Source: Actinomadura craniellae (GTDB lineage: Bacteria > Actinomycetota > Actinomycetes > Streptosporangiales > Streptosporangiaceae). Taken from it: a DNA stretch of 64,000 bases. The notes beneath the pieces were generated by a model, which was not told where the DNA came from, did no database searches, and was given only the letters and a program-made list of their open reading frames with translations. The stretch lies in contig NZ_QLYX01000002.1 of the NCBI RefSeq assembly GCF_003289645.1, positions 620,001 through 684,000 of the forward strand, read 5' to 3'. The translations under genes and the position numbers were made by a program. How positions within the stretch are numbered: the first letter of the stretch is position 1; each line of letters starts with the position of its first letter. Positions 8,289 through 17,287 of this stretch are shown here, piece after piece.

Positions 8289-9542
8289 GTGGACGAGGTC
8301 GTGAGGGAATCTGCGGACACGCTGCACGGACAGTTGCAGCGCGGGCTGGGCCGAGCCGCTCGGCGGGCCGCCGGGCATCCCGGCGCGGGAGAACTCGTCT
8401 ACGACTGTGTGCGCCGCGATCCGCGCTGGGACCACCAATGCGAGTCGCGGTCCCTGTACTACGCCCGGCTGATGGTCGACCTGGAGCTACCGACCGGGCC
8501 GCTCGCCGGCCACCTGCTCGATCCGGTCGACCACGCCGACCCGGACGAGGGCCGGGTGCGGCTCGCCCTCGACGTGCTCGCCGATCTCGTCCGGTTGAGC
8601 CGCCGGGAGGCCGCCGGGCCGTTGCGCGAGTACGCCCTGGAGGGCCATCACTGGTTCGAGGCGGTCGACGTCCTGGTGGAGCTGCGCGACCCCGGGCTGA
8701 CCGGCGGAGTGGCCGAGACGATCGCCGCCCGATGCGACGAGCCCGACCTCGACTGGCTGATCCTCGATCCGTCGAATCCGGTGATCGCCGACTGGGCCGG
8801 GCGGCAGCCACGGATCGCGGCGGCACTGGCCCGGCGGGCCGCCCGGCCGGCGGCCGCGCGACCCCGGCGAGGTCCGGCGGGGCCCGACCGATCCGACAGT
8901 TCCGAATCCGAGCTCCTCGACCTGGCCCGGCGGCGCGACGAGGGCGCCGTCGCGGCCATTTTCGAGCTGGGGCGCAGACGTGCGCCGGCCCTGTTCGACC
9001 TGGCGGAGGAGTTGCTGCCCCAGCGGTCCGGCCGGTTGGGCGGGGCGGTGTGCCGGGCGTTGCGCGAGTACGGTTCGGCGGCGCTGCCCCGGGCCCGGGC
9101 CTGGGCTCGGGCACACTCGGGGTGTGAGCAACTCGCGCTGTGCATCCTGGCGCGGTACGGCACGCAGCAGGACGTCCCGGTCCTGATGGACCAGTTCCAG
9201 ACGGCCCTGGAGCGGGGCGCGTGGGGGGCCGCCGCCGCGCCGGTGGAGGGGTTGGGCCGATTGCGTGCCGGGGCCGCCGTCCCCCTCCTGAAGACCGCCT
9301 GGACCGAGACCGATTACTCCTACCTGCGCCCGCGGATTCTGACCGCGCTGACCCGCACCGCTCCGCACACCGCCGAGTCCTACGTCGTCGAGGGACTGTG
9401 GGACTGCGAGGAGGACGTGCGCCGCACCGCCGTGGAGACCGGCCCGCTCACCGAGGACACCCGCTTCCGGCTGGCCCGGCTGCACACCGACCCCGCCGAG
9501 TCGTCCGAGGTCCGCACCACCGCCGGCACCCGCCTGAACTGA
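8289..9542 (+). CDS. HEAT-repeat-like protein
   Basis: A soluble 417-aa alpha-helical protein with no signal peptide or membrane segment. The second half (about residues 205-400) reads as successive helix pairs of the HEAT/PBS type, for example the stretches containing DEGAVAAIFELGRR, GGAVCRALREYGS, ALCILARYGTQQDVP and EGLGRLRAGAAVPLL, ending with a segment on damage-like VRRTAVETG helices. Such proteins are binding scaffolds; no catalytic motif is seen. The first 180 residues are also helical but match nothing I recognise. It is 66 bp downstream of the ABC pair and seems to have its own promoter. The function is unknown. Confidence 0.75.
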   Translation: MDEVVRESADTLHGQLQRGLGRAARRAAGHPGAGELVYDCVRRDPRWDHQCESRSLYYARLMVDLELPTGPLAGHLLDPVDHADPDEGRVRLALDVLADLVRLSRREAAGPLREYALEGHHWFEAVDVLVELRDPGLTGGVAETIAARCDEPDLDWLILDPSNPVIADWAGRQPRIAAALARRAARPAAARPRRGPAGPDRSDSSESELLDLARRRDEGAVAAIFELGRRRAPALFDLAEELLPQRSGRLGGAVCRALREYGSAALPRARAWARAHSGCEQLALCILARYGTQQDVPVLMDQFQTALERGAWGAAAAPVEGLGRLRAGAAVPLLKTAWTETDYSYLRPRILTALTRTAPHTAESYVVEGLWDCEEDVRRTAVETGPLTEDTRFRLARLHTDPAESSEVRTTAGTRLN

Positions 9543-9666
9543 CGAGTGAGCGGAGTGGACCGCGCAGGCCTGAACTGATCCGGCGAGAACACTCCCCCAG
9601 GCCCTGAACCTTCCCGTGCCGTGCCGCGTACCCCCGGGGGAACTGCGATCTCCCTGGAGGACGGCG

Positions 9667-10062
9667 ATGCGACGGTACGGAAAGGCACTTCTGCACGGCG
9701 GCCTGGTGATGACCGCTCTCGCGCTCGCGGCCGGCTGCAGCGGTAAGGAGTCCGGGCCGGAGGCGAAGCCCGCCCCCGCGACCCTGGAACAGCTCGCCTC
9801 CCGTACCGGCTGCACCCCGCAGGGCGAGCGCCGGGCCGACGAGTTGCGGCAGGCCAACTGCCAGACCAGCGCTGGCCGCTACGTGATGGCGACGTTCGTC
9901 ACCGACCAGGCGCAGAAGACCTGGACCAGCGAGGCCAAGAACTGGGGCGGCTCGTACCTGGTCGGCACCCGCTGGGTGGTGGTGGGCGACGCCAAGACGC
10001 TGGAGCAGTTGCGGCAGAAGCTCGGCGGCCGGATCGAGGAGGGTGCCCGCTACCACCACTGA
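9667..10062 (+). CDS. Small putative lipoprotein
   Basis: A 131-aa protein with a classic lipoprotein signal: basic start MRRYGK, hydrophobic core and lipobox LAAGC with Cys24, so it should be anchored to the outer face of the membrane. The mature part has two cysteines about 17 residues apart (TGC and ANCQ) that could form a disulfide, and no recognised domain. ATG 9667 is chosen because CTGGAGG lies just upstream; the frame also opens at 9616 but the added residues spoil the signal peptide. The stop codon lies in the first unit of a 14-bp tandem repeat. The function is unknown. Confidence 0.78.
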   Translation: MRRYGKALLHGGLVMTALALAAGCSGKESGPEAKPAPATLEQLASRTGCTPQGERRADELRQANCQTSAGRYVMATFVTDQAQKTWTSEAKNWGGSYLVGTRWVVVGDAKTLEQLRQKLGGRIEEGARYHH

Positions 10063-10109
10063 GCCCGCACCGCTGAGCCCGCACCGCTGAGCCCGCACCG
10101 CTGAGCCCC
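10059..10109. repeat. 14-bp tandem repeat, about 3.6 copies
   Basis: Unit CTGAGCCCGCACCG repeats exactly at 10059, 10073 and 10087, then a partial copy from 10101. Each unit carries TGA, and the first supplies the lipoprotein stop. It fills the gap to the convergent dehydrogenase gene. Confidence 0.95.
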
Positions 10110-10111
10110 GT

Positions 10112-11164
10112 TCACAGTTCGAGCACGACCTTCACGTCGCCGTGCTCGGGGTGGAAGGCCTCGGTGGCCCGCTCCAGCGGCAGCCGGCGGGTGATCAGGC
10201 GTTCCAGCCAGGACCGGTCGGCCCGGTCCAGCGCGGCCGCGGCGGCCTCGTAGTGCCGCCGGTTGGCGTTGACGCTGCCGAAGACCACGTCGTTCTCCAG
10301 CACCAGTGATCGGTTGACCGCGCCCGCGTCGATGTCCAGGTGCCGGCCGGCCGAGGACACCCCGGTCAGGCAGACGATCCCGGCGGGGCAGGTGTTCTCC
10401 ATGGCGTCCAGGACCAGCGGCGCGGCGCCGGTGGCCTCCACGATGATGTCCGGCAGCGCCTTGGCGGCCACCTCCGGGATGCCGCCGGTGTGGTAGGTGG
10501 CGCCCAGGTCGCGGACCAGGTCGGGCTTGGGGCCCGATTCGGCCCGGTCGAGCACGTGCACCTCCAGGCCGCGCTGGGTACCGAGCAGCGCGGCCAGCAA
10601 CCCGATCGGCCCGGCGCCGGTGACCAGCACCCGGCGCGGCCCGTACCAGGCGCGGTGGCCGATGCGTTCGATCTGCTCCCACGCCTTGGCCACGATGGTG
10701 GTGGGCTCCATCAGCATGCCGACGCCCTCCAGGGCAGGGTTGATCTTGACGGCGTAGTCGGCCTCCACGGTCCACCGCTGCGAGCCGTACCCGTGCCGGT
10801 CCTTGATGCCGCGCTCGGTGTAGCGGTCGTTGCGGCACATGTCGAACTCGCCGCGCGCGCAGGCCGGGCAGGGCACCGGGTCGGGCCGCCGGACGATCCC
10901 GACGACCAGGTCGCCGGGGGCGAACCCGCCGCCCGCGTCCGCCGGGACCTCCAGCACCCGGCCCAGCGACTCGTGGCCGAGGATCAGCCGTTCGGAGCCG
11001 GACGGGGCCGATCCGTACTCGCCCGCGGCGATCTCCCGGTCGGTGCCGCAGATGCCGAGGGCGATGCCCTGTACCAGCAGCTCTCCGGGGCCCGGGACGG
11101 GTTCGGGGACGTCCGTCACCTGCTCGGAGCCGGCCTTGCCCGGCTCGACGGTCAGCGCCCGCAT
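10112..11164 (-). CDS. Zinc-dependent glucose 1-dehydrogenase-like MDR enzyme
   Basis: A 350-aa medium-chain dehydrogenase resembling archaeal-type glucose dehydrogenases. The catalytic zinc site is ICGTDREI (Cys) with LGHESLGRV (His-Glu); the structural zinc loop is PCPACARGEFDMC followed by YTERGI, a glucose-dehydrogenase hallmark. The Rossmann motif VTGAGPIGLLAALLG sits near residue 180. It likely oxidises a sugar with NAD(P)+, but substrate choice cannot be read from sequence. The ATG at 11164 has GAGAGGA upstream. A far longer frame running to 12934 is open only because of base composition. It is convergent with the lipoprotein and divergent from the next small lipoprotein. Confidence 0.88.
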   Translation of the reverse strand: MRALTVEPGKAGSEQVTDVPEPVPGPGELLVQGIALGICGTDREIAAGEYGSAPSGSERLILGHESLGRVLEVPADAGGGFAPGDLVVGIVRRPDPVPCPACARGEFDMCRNDRYTERGIKDRHGYGSQRWTVEADYAVKINPALEGVGMLMEPTTIVAKAWEQIERIGHRAWYGPRRVLVTGAGPIGLLAALLGTQRGLEVHVLDRAESGPKPDLVRDLGATYHTGGIPEVAAKALPDIIVEATGAAPLVLDAMENTCPAGIVCLTGVSSAGRHLDIDAGAVNRSLVLENDVVFGSVNANRRHYEAAAAALDRADRSWLERLITRRLPLERATEAFHPEHGDVKVVLEL

Positions 11165-11289
11165 GATCGTCCTCTCGACGGCTGGGATGGATATGCCCTT
11201 CCTGCCCGAGACATCCCCCGCCATTCGGGCGGGTCCGGGAGCCGGCACGCCGTCCCCTGCAGGGCAGGGTGCGGCGGGCCGCCGGACCG

Positions 11290-11295
11290 TAGACT
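11290..11295 (+). promoter_or_regulatory. -10 box TAGACT, leaderless promoter of small lipoprotein
   Basis: TAGACT is followed by 7 nt and then ATG 11303. No ribosome binding site is seen. Confidence 0.5.
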
Positions 11296-11302
11296 CGCGA
11301 GC

Positions 11303-11644
11303 ATGAGCCTCCCCATGCGCCGCCGGCTGGCGGTCCTCCCCTTCGCCCTCCTTGCCCTCGGCGGCGTCGCCGGCTGCAGTTCCGAGGGGGCGCAGACGCA
11401 GTGCACCCTCAACGACTGCACGGTGACCTTCAACCGCGGGGTGGACGCCAACGCGTCCATCCTGGGGGTGAAGGCCGAACTGGTCGGGGTGCAGGGCAAC
11501 AACGTCACCCTCAAGGTCGCCGGGCAGCAGATCACCGTTCCGGTGAACGGCGAGCAGCAGGCCGAGGGGTTCAACATCGCGGTGCAGTCGGTCACCCAGG
11601 ACAACGTGGTCGTCAAGATCTCCCGGAGCGGGGGCGGCGGCTGA
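11303..11644 (+). CDS. Small putative lipoprotein
   Basis: A 113-aa protein with signal MSLPMRRRL, a hydrophobic stretch and lipobox VAGC (Cys25), then CTLNDCTVTF with two further cysteines four residues apart and a beta-rich remainder ending SRSGGGG. It is expected to be a membrane-anchored surface protein. No domain is recognised; the alternating NNVTLKVAG and QITVPVNG stretches look like a small beta barrel or sandwich (inference). It is transcribed alone from a leaderless promoter and ends 10 nt before the HTH_42 gene, so the two could form a short operon. Confidence 0.8.
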   Translation: MSLPMRRRLAVLPFALLALGGVAGCSSEGAQTQCTLNDCTVTFNRGVDANASILGVKAELVGVQGNNVTLKVAGQQITVPVNGEQQAEGFNIAVQSVTQDNVVVKISRSGGGG

Positions 11645-11654
11645 TCCTAGCCAC

Positions 11655-12833
11655 GTGATCCGCACATTTGACGCGGCCGAGCGGCGGGCCCGCCTGGCGG
11701 TGCGGCACGGGCTGGCGGCGGGCTTCGACCGGCCCGAGGATGCGGCTGAGGCGCTGCTGGCCCTGCACGCCACCGACCCGGCCTCGGTGTTCCTCGCCGC
11801 GGCCGCCCGGCTGCGCCCGCCGGGGGCGGTGCCGGCGGTGGAGCGGGCGCTGTACGCCAACCGCACGCTGGTCCGGATGCTGGGGATGCGCCGCACCGTG
11901 TTCGTGGTGCCCGTGGGCCTGGTGCCGTCCGTCCAGGCGGGTTGCACGGACGCGGTCGCCGTCCGGTTGCGGACCCGCCTGGTCCAGCTGCTGGGGACCA
12001 CCGCGGTCGGCCCGGACCCGGGCGGGTGGCTGCGCGAGGTCGAGGAGTCGGTGCACCGGGCGCTGCTCGCCCGGGGCGAGGCGACCGGCGCCGAGCTGAG
12101 CACGGACGAGCCCCGGCTGCGGGTGCAGCTCCACCCGCCGCCGGACAAGGCGTACGCCCGCCCGCAGAACATCACCAGCCTGGTGATCGGCCTGATGGCC
12201 GCCGAGGGGCTGATCGTCCGGGGCCGCCCGCTGGGGTCCTGGACGAGCAGCCAGTACCGCTGGGCGCCGGTGGAGGCATGGCTGCCGGGCGGCGCCCCGG
12301 CGCTGGACGCCCAGGCCGCACGGACCGGGCTGGCCCGGCGCTGGCTGGCGGCGTACGGGCCGGCGACCGTGGCCGACCTGCGCTGGTGGACCGGGTGGAC
12401 GGCCGGCGAGACGAAGCGGGCGCTCGCCGGGCTGGAGACGGCCGAGGTCGGGCTGGACGACGGCGCGGCCGGGCTGGTGCTCGCCGACGACCTGGAACCG
12501 GTGCCGGCGCCCGAGCCCCGGGCCGCGCTGCTGCCCGCGCTGGACCCCACCGCGATGGGCTGGGCGGGACGCGACTGGTACCTCGGCGAGCACGGCCCCG
12601 CCCTGTTCGACCGGACCGGCAACATCGGGCCGACCGTGTGGTGGGACGGGCGGATCATCGGCGGCTGGGCGCAGCGCGCGGACGGCGAGATCGCGGTCCG
12701 ACTGCTGGCCGACGCGGGCGCCGAGGCCACCGCCGCGGTGGACATCGCGGCCGGGCGGCTGCGGGCCGAACTCGGCGACGTCCGCGTCACCCCCCGCTTC
12801 CGAACCCCCCTAGAACGGGACCTGTCGGGCTGA
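11655..12833 (+). CDS. Winged-helix DNA-binding protein, HTH_42 / DUF1006 (AlkZ-like superfamily)
   Basis: A 392-aa protein of the HTH_42 superfamily, which contains the DNA glycosylases AlkZ, AlkX and YcaQ and is built from tandem winged helices. Seen: N-terminal LLALHATDPASVFLAAAARL, in the place where glycosylases carry a QxQ or QxD catalytic motif; a middle region with LLARGEATGAELS and RPQNITSLVIGLMAAEGLI winged-helix signatures; and C-terminal LLPALDPTAMGW with RTGNIGPTVWWDGRIIGGW. The usual catalytic Gln is replaced by His-Ala-Thr, so base-excision activity is uncertain. GTG 11655 is the first start after the upstream stop. DNA repair or antibiotic self-protection are family roles; neither is shown here. 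Confidence 0.82.
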   Translation: MIRTFDAAERRARLAVRHGLAAGFDRPEDAAEALLALHATDPASVFLAAAARLRPPGAVPAVERALYANRTLVRMLGMRRTVFVVPVGLVPSVQAGCTDAVAVRLRTRLVQLLGTTAVGPDPGGWLREVEESVHRALLARGEATGAELSTDEPRLRVQLHPPPDKAYARPQNITSLVIGLMAAEGLIVRGRPLGSWTSSQYRWAPVEAWLPGGAPALDAQAARTGLARRWLAAYGPATVADLRWWTGWTAGETKRALAGLETAEVGLDDGAAGLVLADDLEPVPAPEPRAALLPALDPTAMGWAGRDWYLGEHGPALFDRTGNIGPTVWWDGRIIGGWAQRADGEIAVRLLADAGAEATAAVDIAAGRLRAELGDVRVTPRFRTPLERDLSG

Positions 12834-12838
12834 TCGGA

Positions 12839-12856
12839 GTTAATCACCGTTAACAT
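12839..12856 (+). promoter_or_regulatory. Inverted repeat overlapping a -10 box before acyl-CoA dehydrogenase
   Basis: GTTAA at 12839-12843 and TTAAC at 12850-12854 form an inverted repeat with a 6-nt spacer, overlapping TAACAT (12851-12856), a good -10. A repressor site is plausible; no -35 stands out. Confidence 0.3.
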
Positions 12857-12878
12857 CGGGGGTGACGTGAGGAGCCCC

Positions 12879-14030
12879 ATGCCCGCCGACCGGACCATGC
12901 CCACCCCAGAGGCCACCGACCTCATCGCGCTCACCCGCGAGATCGCCGCCGCCGAGCTCGCCCCGCACGCCGCCGACGCCGAGGCCGCCGGCCGGTTCCC
13001 CCGGGAGACGTTCCGGCTGCTCGGCCGGGCCGGGCTGCTCGGGCTGCCCTACCCCGAGGAGCAGGGCGGCGGCGGCCAGCCCTACGAGGTGTACCTCCAG
13101 GTGCTGGAGGAGATCGCGGCGGTCTGGGCCTCGGTGGCCGTGGGGGTGAGCGTGCACACGCTGGCCTGCCACCCGGTGGCCCGGTACGGCGACGCGGCGC
13201 AGCGTGAGCGGCTACCGGACCTGCTGGGCGGCGAACTGCTCGGCGGGTACGCGCTGTCGGAGGCGCACGCCGGGTCGGACGCGGCGGCGCTGAGCACCCG
13301 GGCCCGGCGGGACGACGCCGGCTACGTGATCGACGGGACCAAGAGCTGGATCACGCACGGCGGCGAGGCCGACTTCTACGCGCTGTTCGCCCGCACCTCC
13401 GACGAGGGGTCGCGCGGGATCTCCTGCTTCTTCGTGCAGGGAGAACCGGCCGGCCTGACGTTCGGGCCGCCCGAGCGGAAGATGGGGCTGACCGGGTCCA
13501 CCACCGCGCAGCTGATCTTCGAGGGGGTCCGGCTGCCCGCCGGCGCGCTGCTCGGCGCCGAGGGGCAGGGCTTCCCGATCGCCCTGTCCGCGCTGGACTC
13601 GGGCCGGCTGGGCATCGCCGCGTGCGCCACCGGGCTGGCCCAGGGCGCGCTGGACGAGGCGGTCGCCTACGCCGCGGAACGCCGGCAGTTCGGCCGCCCG
13701 ATCATCGAGCACCAGGGGCTGGGCTTCCTGCTGGCCGACATGGCCGCCGCGGTCGAGTCGGCCCGGGCCACCTACCTGGCGGCGGCCCGCCGCCGCGACC
13801 AGGGACTGGACTTCGCCCGGCAGGCGTCCATCGCCAAGCTGGTGGCCACCGACGCGGCCATGAAGGTGACCACCGACGCCGTCCAGGTGCTGGGCGGGTA
13901 CGGCTACACCCGCGACTTCCCGGTCGAGCGGTACATGCGCGAGGCGAAGGTCATGCAGATCTTCGAGGGCACCAACCAGATCCAGCGCATGGTCATCGCC
14001 CGGCACCTGGCGCGCTCGGCCGCCCGCTGA
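12879..14030 (+). CDS. Acyl-CoA dehydrogenase
   Basis: FAD enzyme that makes the alpha-beta double bond of an acyl-CoA; cytoplasmic homotetramer. The 383-aa protein has the N-terminal helical domain, ALSEAHAGSDAAAL in the FAD loop, the middle beta domain with KSWITHG, and the C-terminal bundle with YAAERRQFGRPI, QVLGGYGYTRDFPVERYMRE and IFEGTNQIQR, whose Glu is the catalytic base in short/butyryl-CoA type enzymes. ATG 12879 has GAGGAG 4 nt upstream; GTG 12867 is a possible alternative. The 3' end meets the PhoD gene tail to tail with only 3 nt between. Chain-length preference cannot be read from sequence; no electron-transfer flavoprotein gene is nearby. Confidence 0.93.
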   Translation: MPADRTMPTPEATDLIALTREIAAAELAPHAADAEAAGRFPRETFRLLGRAGLLGLPYPEEQGGGGQPYEVYLQVLEEIAAVWASVAVGVSVHTLACHPVARYGDAAQRERLPDLLGGELLGGYALSEAHAGSDAAALSTRARRDDAGYVIDGTKSWITHGGEADFYALFARTSDEGSRGISCFFVQGEPAGLTFGPPERKMGLTGSTTAQLIFEGVRLPAGALLGAEGQGFPIALSALDSGRLGIAACATGLAQGALDEAVAYAAERRQFGRPIIEHQGLGFLLADMAAAVESARATYLAAARRRDQGLDFARQASIAKLVATDAAMKVTTDAVQVLGGYGYTRDFPVERYMREAKVMQIFEGTNQIQRMVIARHLARSAAR

Positions 14031-14033
14031 CGC

Positions 14034-15650
14034 TCACCACCTCCGCAGCCGGGTGAGGCGCTGGGAACCGCTCGCCACCGTGGCCGACGCCAGCGACCGT
14101 ACGGTCGCGTCGCGGCGGGTACGGTCCGACAGCGCGTACCAGTTCATCAGCACCCGCTCGGTCCCCACGTCGATCACGCCGTACCCGTGCGCGTCCAGCT
14201 CGGCCCAGCGCACGTGCGGGTTGGTGCCCGCGAGCAGGCCCTCGGCCAGCAGCGACACGGTACGTGGCGGGACGCCCAGGATGTCGTCGATGTTGTCGCT
14301 GGACACCGAGGGAACCACCATCTCGGTGGCCACCGAGGGCGACCTCGGGTAGGTGGCGGCGGTGAGCGGCACGTCGTTGGCCCAGGAGGTGTGGATGTCC
14401 CCGGTGAGGAAGACCGTGTTGTCGATGCGCTCGTCGTGCAGGTGGCCGAGCAGTTCCCGCCGGTCGGTGGTGTAGCCGTCCCACTGGTCGGCGTTGATCG
14501 GGACACCGCCCTGCGGGATGCCGAGCAGCTTGGCCAGCGGGCCCAGCAGGTGGGCGGGCTGGGCGCCGAGGGCGACCGGACTGATCATCACCGAGTTGCC
14601 GACCAGCCGCCACCGGGTCTCGCTCGCCGACAGGCCGGACTTCAGCCAGTCCATCTGGGCGGCGCCGGTGATGGTGCGGGCGGGGTCGTCGACCGCCACC
14701 CCGGACGTCTGCTGGGAGCGGTGGCTGCGCAGGTCGAGCAGGGTCAACTCGGCCAGCCGGCCGAACCGCAGCCGCCGGTAGATCTCGCCGCCGGCCCGGG
14801 CCCGGACCGGCATCCACTCGAAGTACGCCTGCCGGGAGGCCGCCAGCCGGGCCGCGTAGGGGCCCTCGGTGGCGGGGTCGTGGTTCTCCGCGCCGCCGGA
14901 CCAGGCGTCGTTGGCCACCTCGTGGTCGTCCCAGACGATCATCCAGGGGAGGTGGGCGTGCAGCGCCTGGAGGTCCGGGTCGGTCTTGTAGAGGGCGTGC
15001 CGCATCCGGTAGTCGGCCAGGGAGAGGATCTCGTGCGCCGGCGTGTGCGCCCGGACGACCGTGCCGCCGGCGTCGAACTCGCCGCTCCCGTACTCGTAGA
15101 GGTAGTCGCCGAGGTGGATCACCCCGAACAGGTCGGCGCGGGCGGCGAGGTGCCGGTACGCGGCGAAGTGGCCCGCCTCCCAGTTCGAGCACGAGACCAC
15201 CCCGAACCGCAGTGCGGAGACGTCGGCGCCCGGGGCGGGCGCCGTCCGGGTGCGGCCCGTGGGCGAGGCGACGTCGCCGGCCAGGAAGCGGTAGTGGTAG
15301 GCGGTGCCGGGGTGCAGCCCGCGCACGTCCACCTTGACGGTGTGGTCGCGGTCCGGGCCCGTGCGCACGGTGCCGGAGGCCGCCACCTCGGTGAAGGCGG
15401 CGTCCCGCGCCACCTGCCAGCGGACGTCCACCGCCGGGCCCGTGCCCGAGCCGGGCAGGGCGTCCTCGGTGGGCGTCACCCGGGTCCACAGGATCACCGA
15501 GCCGGGCAGTGGGTCGCCGGAGGCCACGCCGTGCCGGAACGGTCCGCCGGGGGCCGCCAGGGCCCGGCCCGGCAGCGCGCCGAGCATGACCGCGCCGGCC
15601 GCGCCCGCGCCGCCGACTCGCAGGAAGTCACGTCTGTCCAAGTGCGTCAC
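14034..15650 (-). CDS. phoD: Alkaline phosphatase/phosphodiesterase PhoD family, Tat-exported
   Basis: Secreted phosphatase of 538 aa, exported folded: the Tat signal has RRDFLR at residues 6-11 and a hydrophobic core ending near ALA at about 32. It then has the PhoD N-terminal fibronectin-like domain ([18 protein letters not shown]) and the metallophosphatase core with [33 protein letters not shown] and [10 protein letters not shown], which carry the Cys/Asp/Asn/His ligands for Fe/Ca. It likely frees phosphate from phosphoesters or teichoic acids outside the cell. The GTG at 15650 lies 6 nt after minus-strand TAACGT (leaderless). No PhoP box was identified by eye. Confidence 0.93.
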   Translation of the reverse strand: MTHLDRRDFLRVGGAGAAGAVMLGALPGRALAAPGGPFRHGVASGDPLPGSVILWTRVTPTEDALPGSGTGPAVDVRWQVARDAAFTEVAASGTVRTGPDRDHTVKVDVRGLHPGTAYHYRFLAGDVASPTGRTRTAPAPGADVSALRFGVVSCSNWEAGHFAAYRHLAARADLFGVIHLGDYLYEYGSGEFDAGGTVVRAHTPAHEILSLADYRMRHALYKTDPDLQALHAHLPWMIVWDDHEVANDAWSGGAENHDPATEGPYAARLAASRQAYFEWMPVRARAGGEIYRRLRFGRLAELTLLDLRSHRSQQTSGVAVDDPARTITGAAQMDWLKSGLSASETRWRLVGNSVMISPVALGAQPAHLLGPLAKLLGIPQGGVPINADQWDGYTTDRRELLGHLHDERIDNTVFLTGDIHTSWANDVPLTAATYPRSPSVATEMVVPSVSSDNIDDILGVPPRTVSLLAEGLLAGTNPHVRWAELDAHGYGVIDVGTERVLMNWYALSDRTRRDATVRSLASATVASGSQRLTRLRRW

Positions 15651-15656
15651 AAACGG

Positions 15657-15662
15657 ACGTTA
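15657..15662 (-). promoter_or_regulatory. -10 box TAACGT, leaderless promoter of phoD
   Basis: Minus-strand TAACGT ends 6 nt before GTG 15650. Confidence 0.5.
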
Positions 15663-15725
15663 AACCGCCCAGACCGCCTCGGGAAGATCGCGTCCACAAC
15701 GGGCCACGAACTGTTCATCGCGCGG

Positions 15726-16496
15726 TCAGCGCACCGGGTGACCGGCGGCCCTGATCGAGTCCTTCACCTCGGAGATCTTGAGCTCGCCGAAGTGGAACAC
15801 GCTGGCGGCGAGCACCGCGTCCGCGCCCGCCGCCACCGCCGGGGCGAAGTGCTCGATCGCCCCCGCTCCCCCGCTGGCGATCACCGGGACGCCCACCGCC
15901 GCGCGGACGCCCCGGAGCATCTCCAGGTCGAAGCCGGCCTTGGTGCCGTCGGCGTCCATGGAGTTCAGCAGGATCTCACCGACCCCCAGTTCCTCGCCGC
16001 GGCGGGCCCAGTCGATCGCGTCGATGCCGGTGCCGCGGCGCCCGCCGTGCGTGGTGACCTCGTAGCCCGAGGGCGTGCGGGTGTCGCCGGTGACCCGCCG
16101 GGCGTCCACCGACAGCACGATGCACTGCGAGCCGAACCGGTGGGCCGCCTCGCGCAGGAACTCGGGCCGGGCGATCGCCGCGGTGTTGATCGAGACCTTG
16201 TCGGCCCCGGCGCGCAGCAGCCGGTCGATGTCCTCCACCGCACGCACCCCGCCGCCCACGGTCAGCGGGATGAACACCTGCTCGGCGGTGCGGCCGACCA
16301 CGTCGTACATGGTGGCCCGGTCGCCGCTGGAGGCGGTGATGTCGAGGAAGGTCAGCTCGTCGGCGCCCTCGGCGTCGTAGCGCCGGGCCAGTTCCACCGG
16401 GTCGCCCGCGTCGCGCAGGTTCTGGAAGTTGACGCCCTTGACCACCCGCCCGGCGTCGACGTCCAGGCACGGGATGATCCGCACCGCCACGCTCAC
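15726..16496 (-). CDS. hisF: Imidazole glycerol phosphate synthase, cyclase subunit
   Basis: Uses ammonia from HisH to close the imidazole ring and release AICAR. The 256-aa TIM barrel shows [16 protein letters not shown] with catalytic Asp12, [16 protein letters not shown] and VLSVDARR with the second catalytic Asp near 131, then NSMDADGT and VIASGGAG phosphate loops. The GTG at 16496 overlaps the priA stop by GTGA, so the two are translated together. Its partner hisH is 2 kb upstream in a separate transcript ended by a terminator, and hisI is 12.5 kb downstream, so the classical hisD-to-hisI order is broken at both sides. Confidence 0.97.
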   Translation of the reverse strand: MSVAVRIIPCLDVDAGRVVKGVNFQNLRDAGDPVELARRYDAEGADELTFLDITASSGDRATMYDVVGRTAEQVFIPLTVGGGVRAVEDIDRLLRAGADKVSINTAAIARPEFLREAAHRFGSQCIVLSVDARRVTGDTRTPSGYEVTTHGGRRGTGIDAIDWARRGEELGVGEILLNSMDADGTKAGFDLEMLRGVRAAVGVPVIASGGAGAIEHFAPAVAAGADAVLAASVFHFGELKISEVKDSIRAAGHPVR

Positions 16497-17215
16497 GACG
16501 CCACCGCGGCCAGTGCCTCTTCGAGGGTGAACGCCCCGGCGTACAGGGCCTTGCCCACGATGGCGCCCTCCACCCCGGCCGGGACCAGCGTGGCCAGGGC
16601 GCGCAGGTCGTCCAGCGAGGACACCCCGCCGGAGGCGATCACCGGGCGGTCGGTGCGGGCGCAGACCTCGCGCAGCAGGTCGACGTTGGGGCCGCGCAGG
16701 GTGCCGTCCTTGGTCACGTCGGTGACGACGTAGCGGGGGCAGCCGTCCTCCTCCAGCCGGTCGAGCACCTCCCACAGGTCACCGCCCTCCCGGGTCCAGC
16801 CGCGGGCCGCCAGGATGGTGCCGCGCACGTCCAGGCCCACCGCGATCTTGTCGCCGTGCGAGGCGATGATCTTGCGGCACCACTCGGGGTCCTCCAGCGC
16901 GGCGGTGCCGATGTTGACCCGGGCGCAGCCGGTGGCCAGCGCGGCCTCCAGTGAGGCGTCGTCGCGGATGCCGCCGGACAGCTCCACCTTGACGTCGAGC
17001 TTGCCGGTCACCTCGGCCAGCAGTTCCCGGTTGGACCCCCGCCCGAACGCGGCGTCGAGGTCCACCAGGTGGATCCACTCGGCCCCGGCCCGCTGCCAGG
17101 CCAGCGCGGCGTCCAGCGGGGCGCCGTAGGAGGTCTCGGTACCGGCCTCGCCCTGCACCAGGCGCACGGCCTGGCCGTCGGCGACGTCAACGGCGGGAAG
17201 AAGGGTCAGCGTCAT
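16493..17215 (-). CDS. priA: Bifunctional HisA/TrpF isomerase PriA
   Basis: Actinobacterial phosphoribosyl isomerase that does both the ProFAR (histidine) and PRA (tryptophan) Amadori rearrangements, explaining why actinomycetes lack trpF. The 240-aa TIM barrel carries [18 protein letters not shown] with catalytic Asp, the PriA Arg in [42 protein letters not shown] with the Trp used for substrate switching, and [11 protein letters not shown] with the second Asp. ATG 17215 follows minus-strand TAGGCT by 7 nt, so the priA-hisF transcript is probably leaderless and independent of hisDCBH. Confidence 0.95.
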   Translation of the reverse strand: MTLTLLPAVDVADGQAVRLVQGEAGTETSYGAPLDAALAWQRAGAEWIHLVDLDAAFGRGSNRELLAEVTGKLDVKVELSGGIRDDASLEAALATGCARVNIGTAALEDPEWCRKIIASHGDKIAVGLDVRGTILAARGWTREGGDLWEVLDRLEEDGCPRYVVTDVTKDGTLRGPNVDLLREVCARTDRPVIASGGVSSLDDLRALATLVPAGVEGAIVGKALYAGAFTLEEALAAVAS

Positions 17216-17222
17216 GCGGGAA

Positions 17223-17280
17223 AGCCTATCGACCCCGAACCCCCGAGCCCGTAACCTCTGTCATCCCTGGTCGGTAAGGT
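17223..17280. promoter_or_regulatory. Divergent leaderless promoters of priA-hisF and the 17288 gene
   Basis: In a 72-bp gap, minus-strand TAGGCT (17223-17228) lies 7 nt before the priA ATG, and plus-strand TAAGGT (17275-17280) lies 7 nt before ATG 17288. Both transcripts would begin at the start codon. Confidence 0.5.
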
Positions 17281-17287
17281 CCGCGTC

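Noticed and set aside
12867-12878. GTG 12867 as acyl-CoA dehydrogenase start
   Set aside because: GAGGAG is best spaced for ATG 12879; the earlier start would have no ribosome site.
10112-12934. 940-residue minus-strand open frame over the dehydrogenase and the HTH_42 gene
   Set aside because: Only the part from ATG 11164 has family sequence; the rest is low-complexity Ser/Arg/Pro text antisense to a real plus-strand gene, an effect of GC-rich codon bias.
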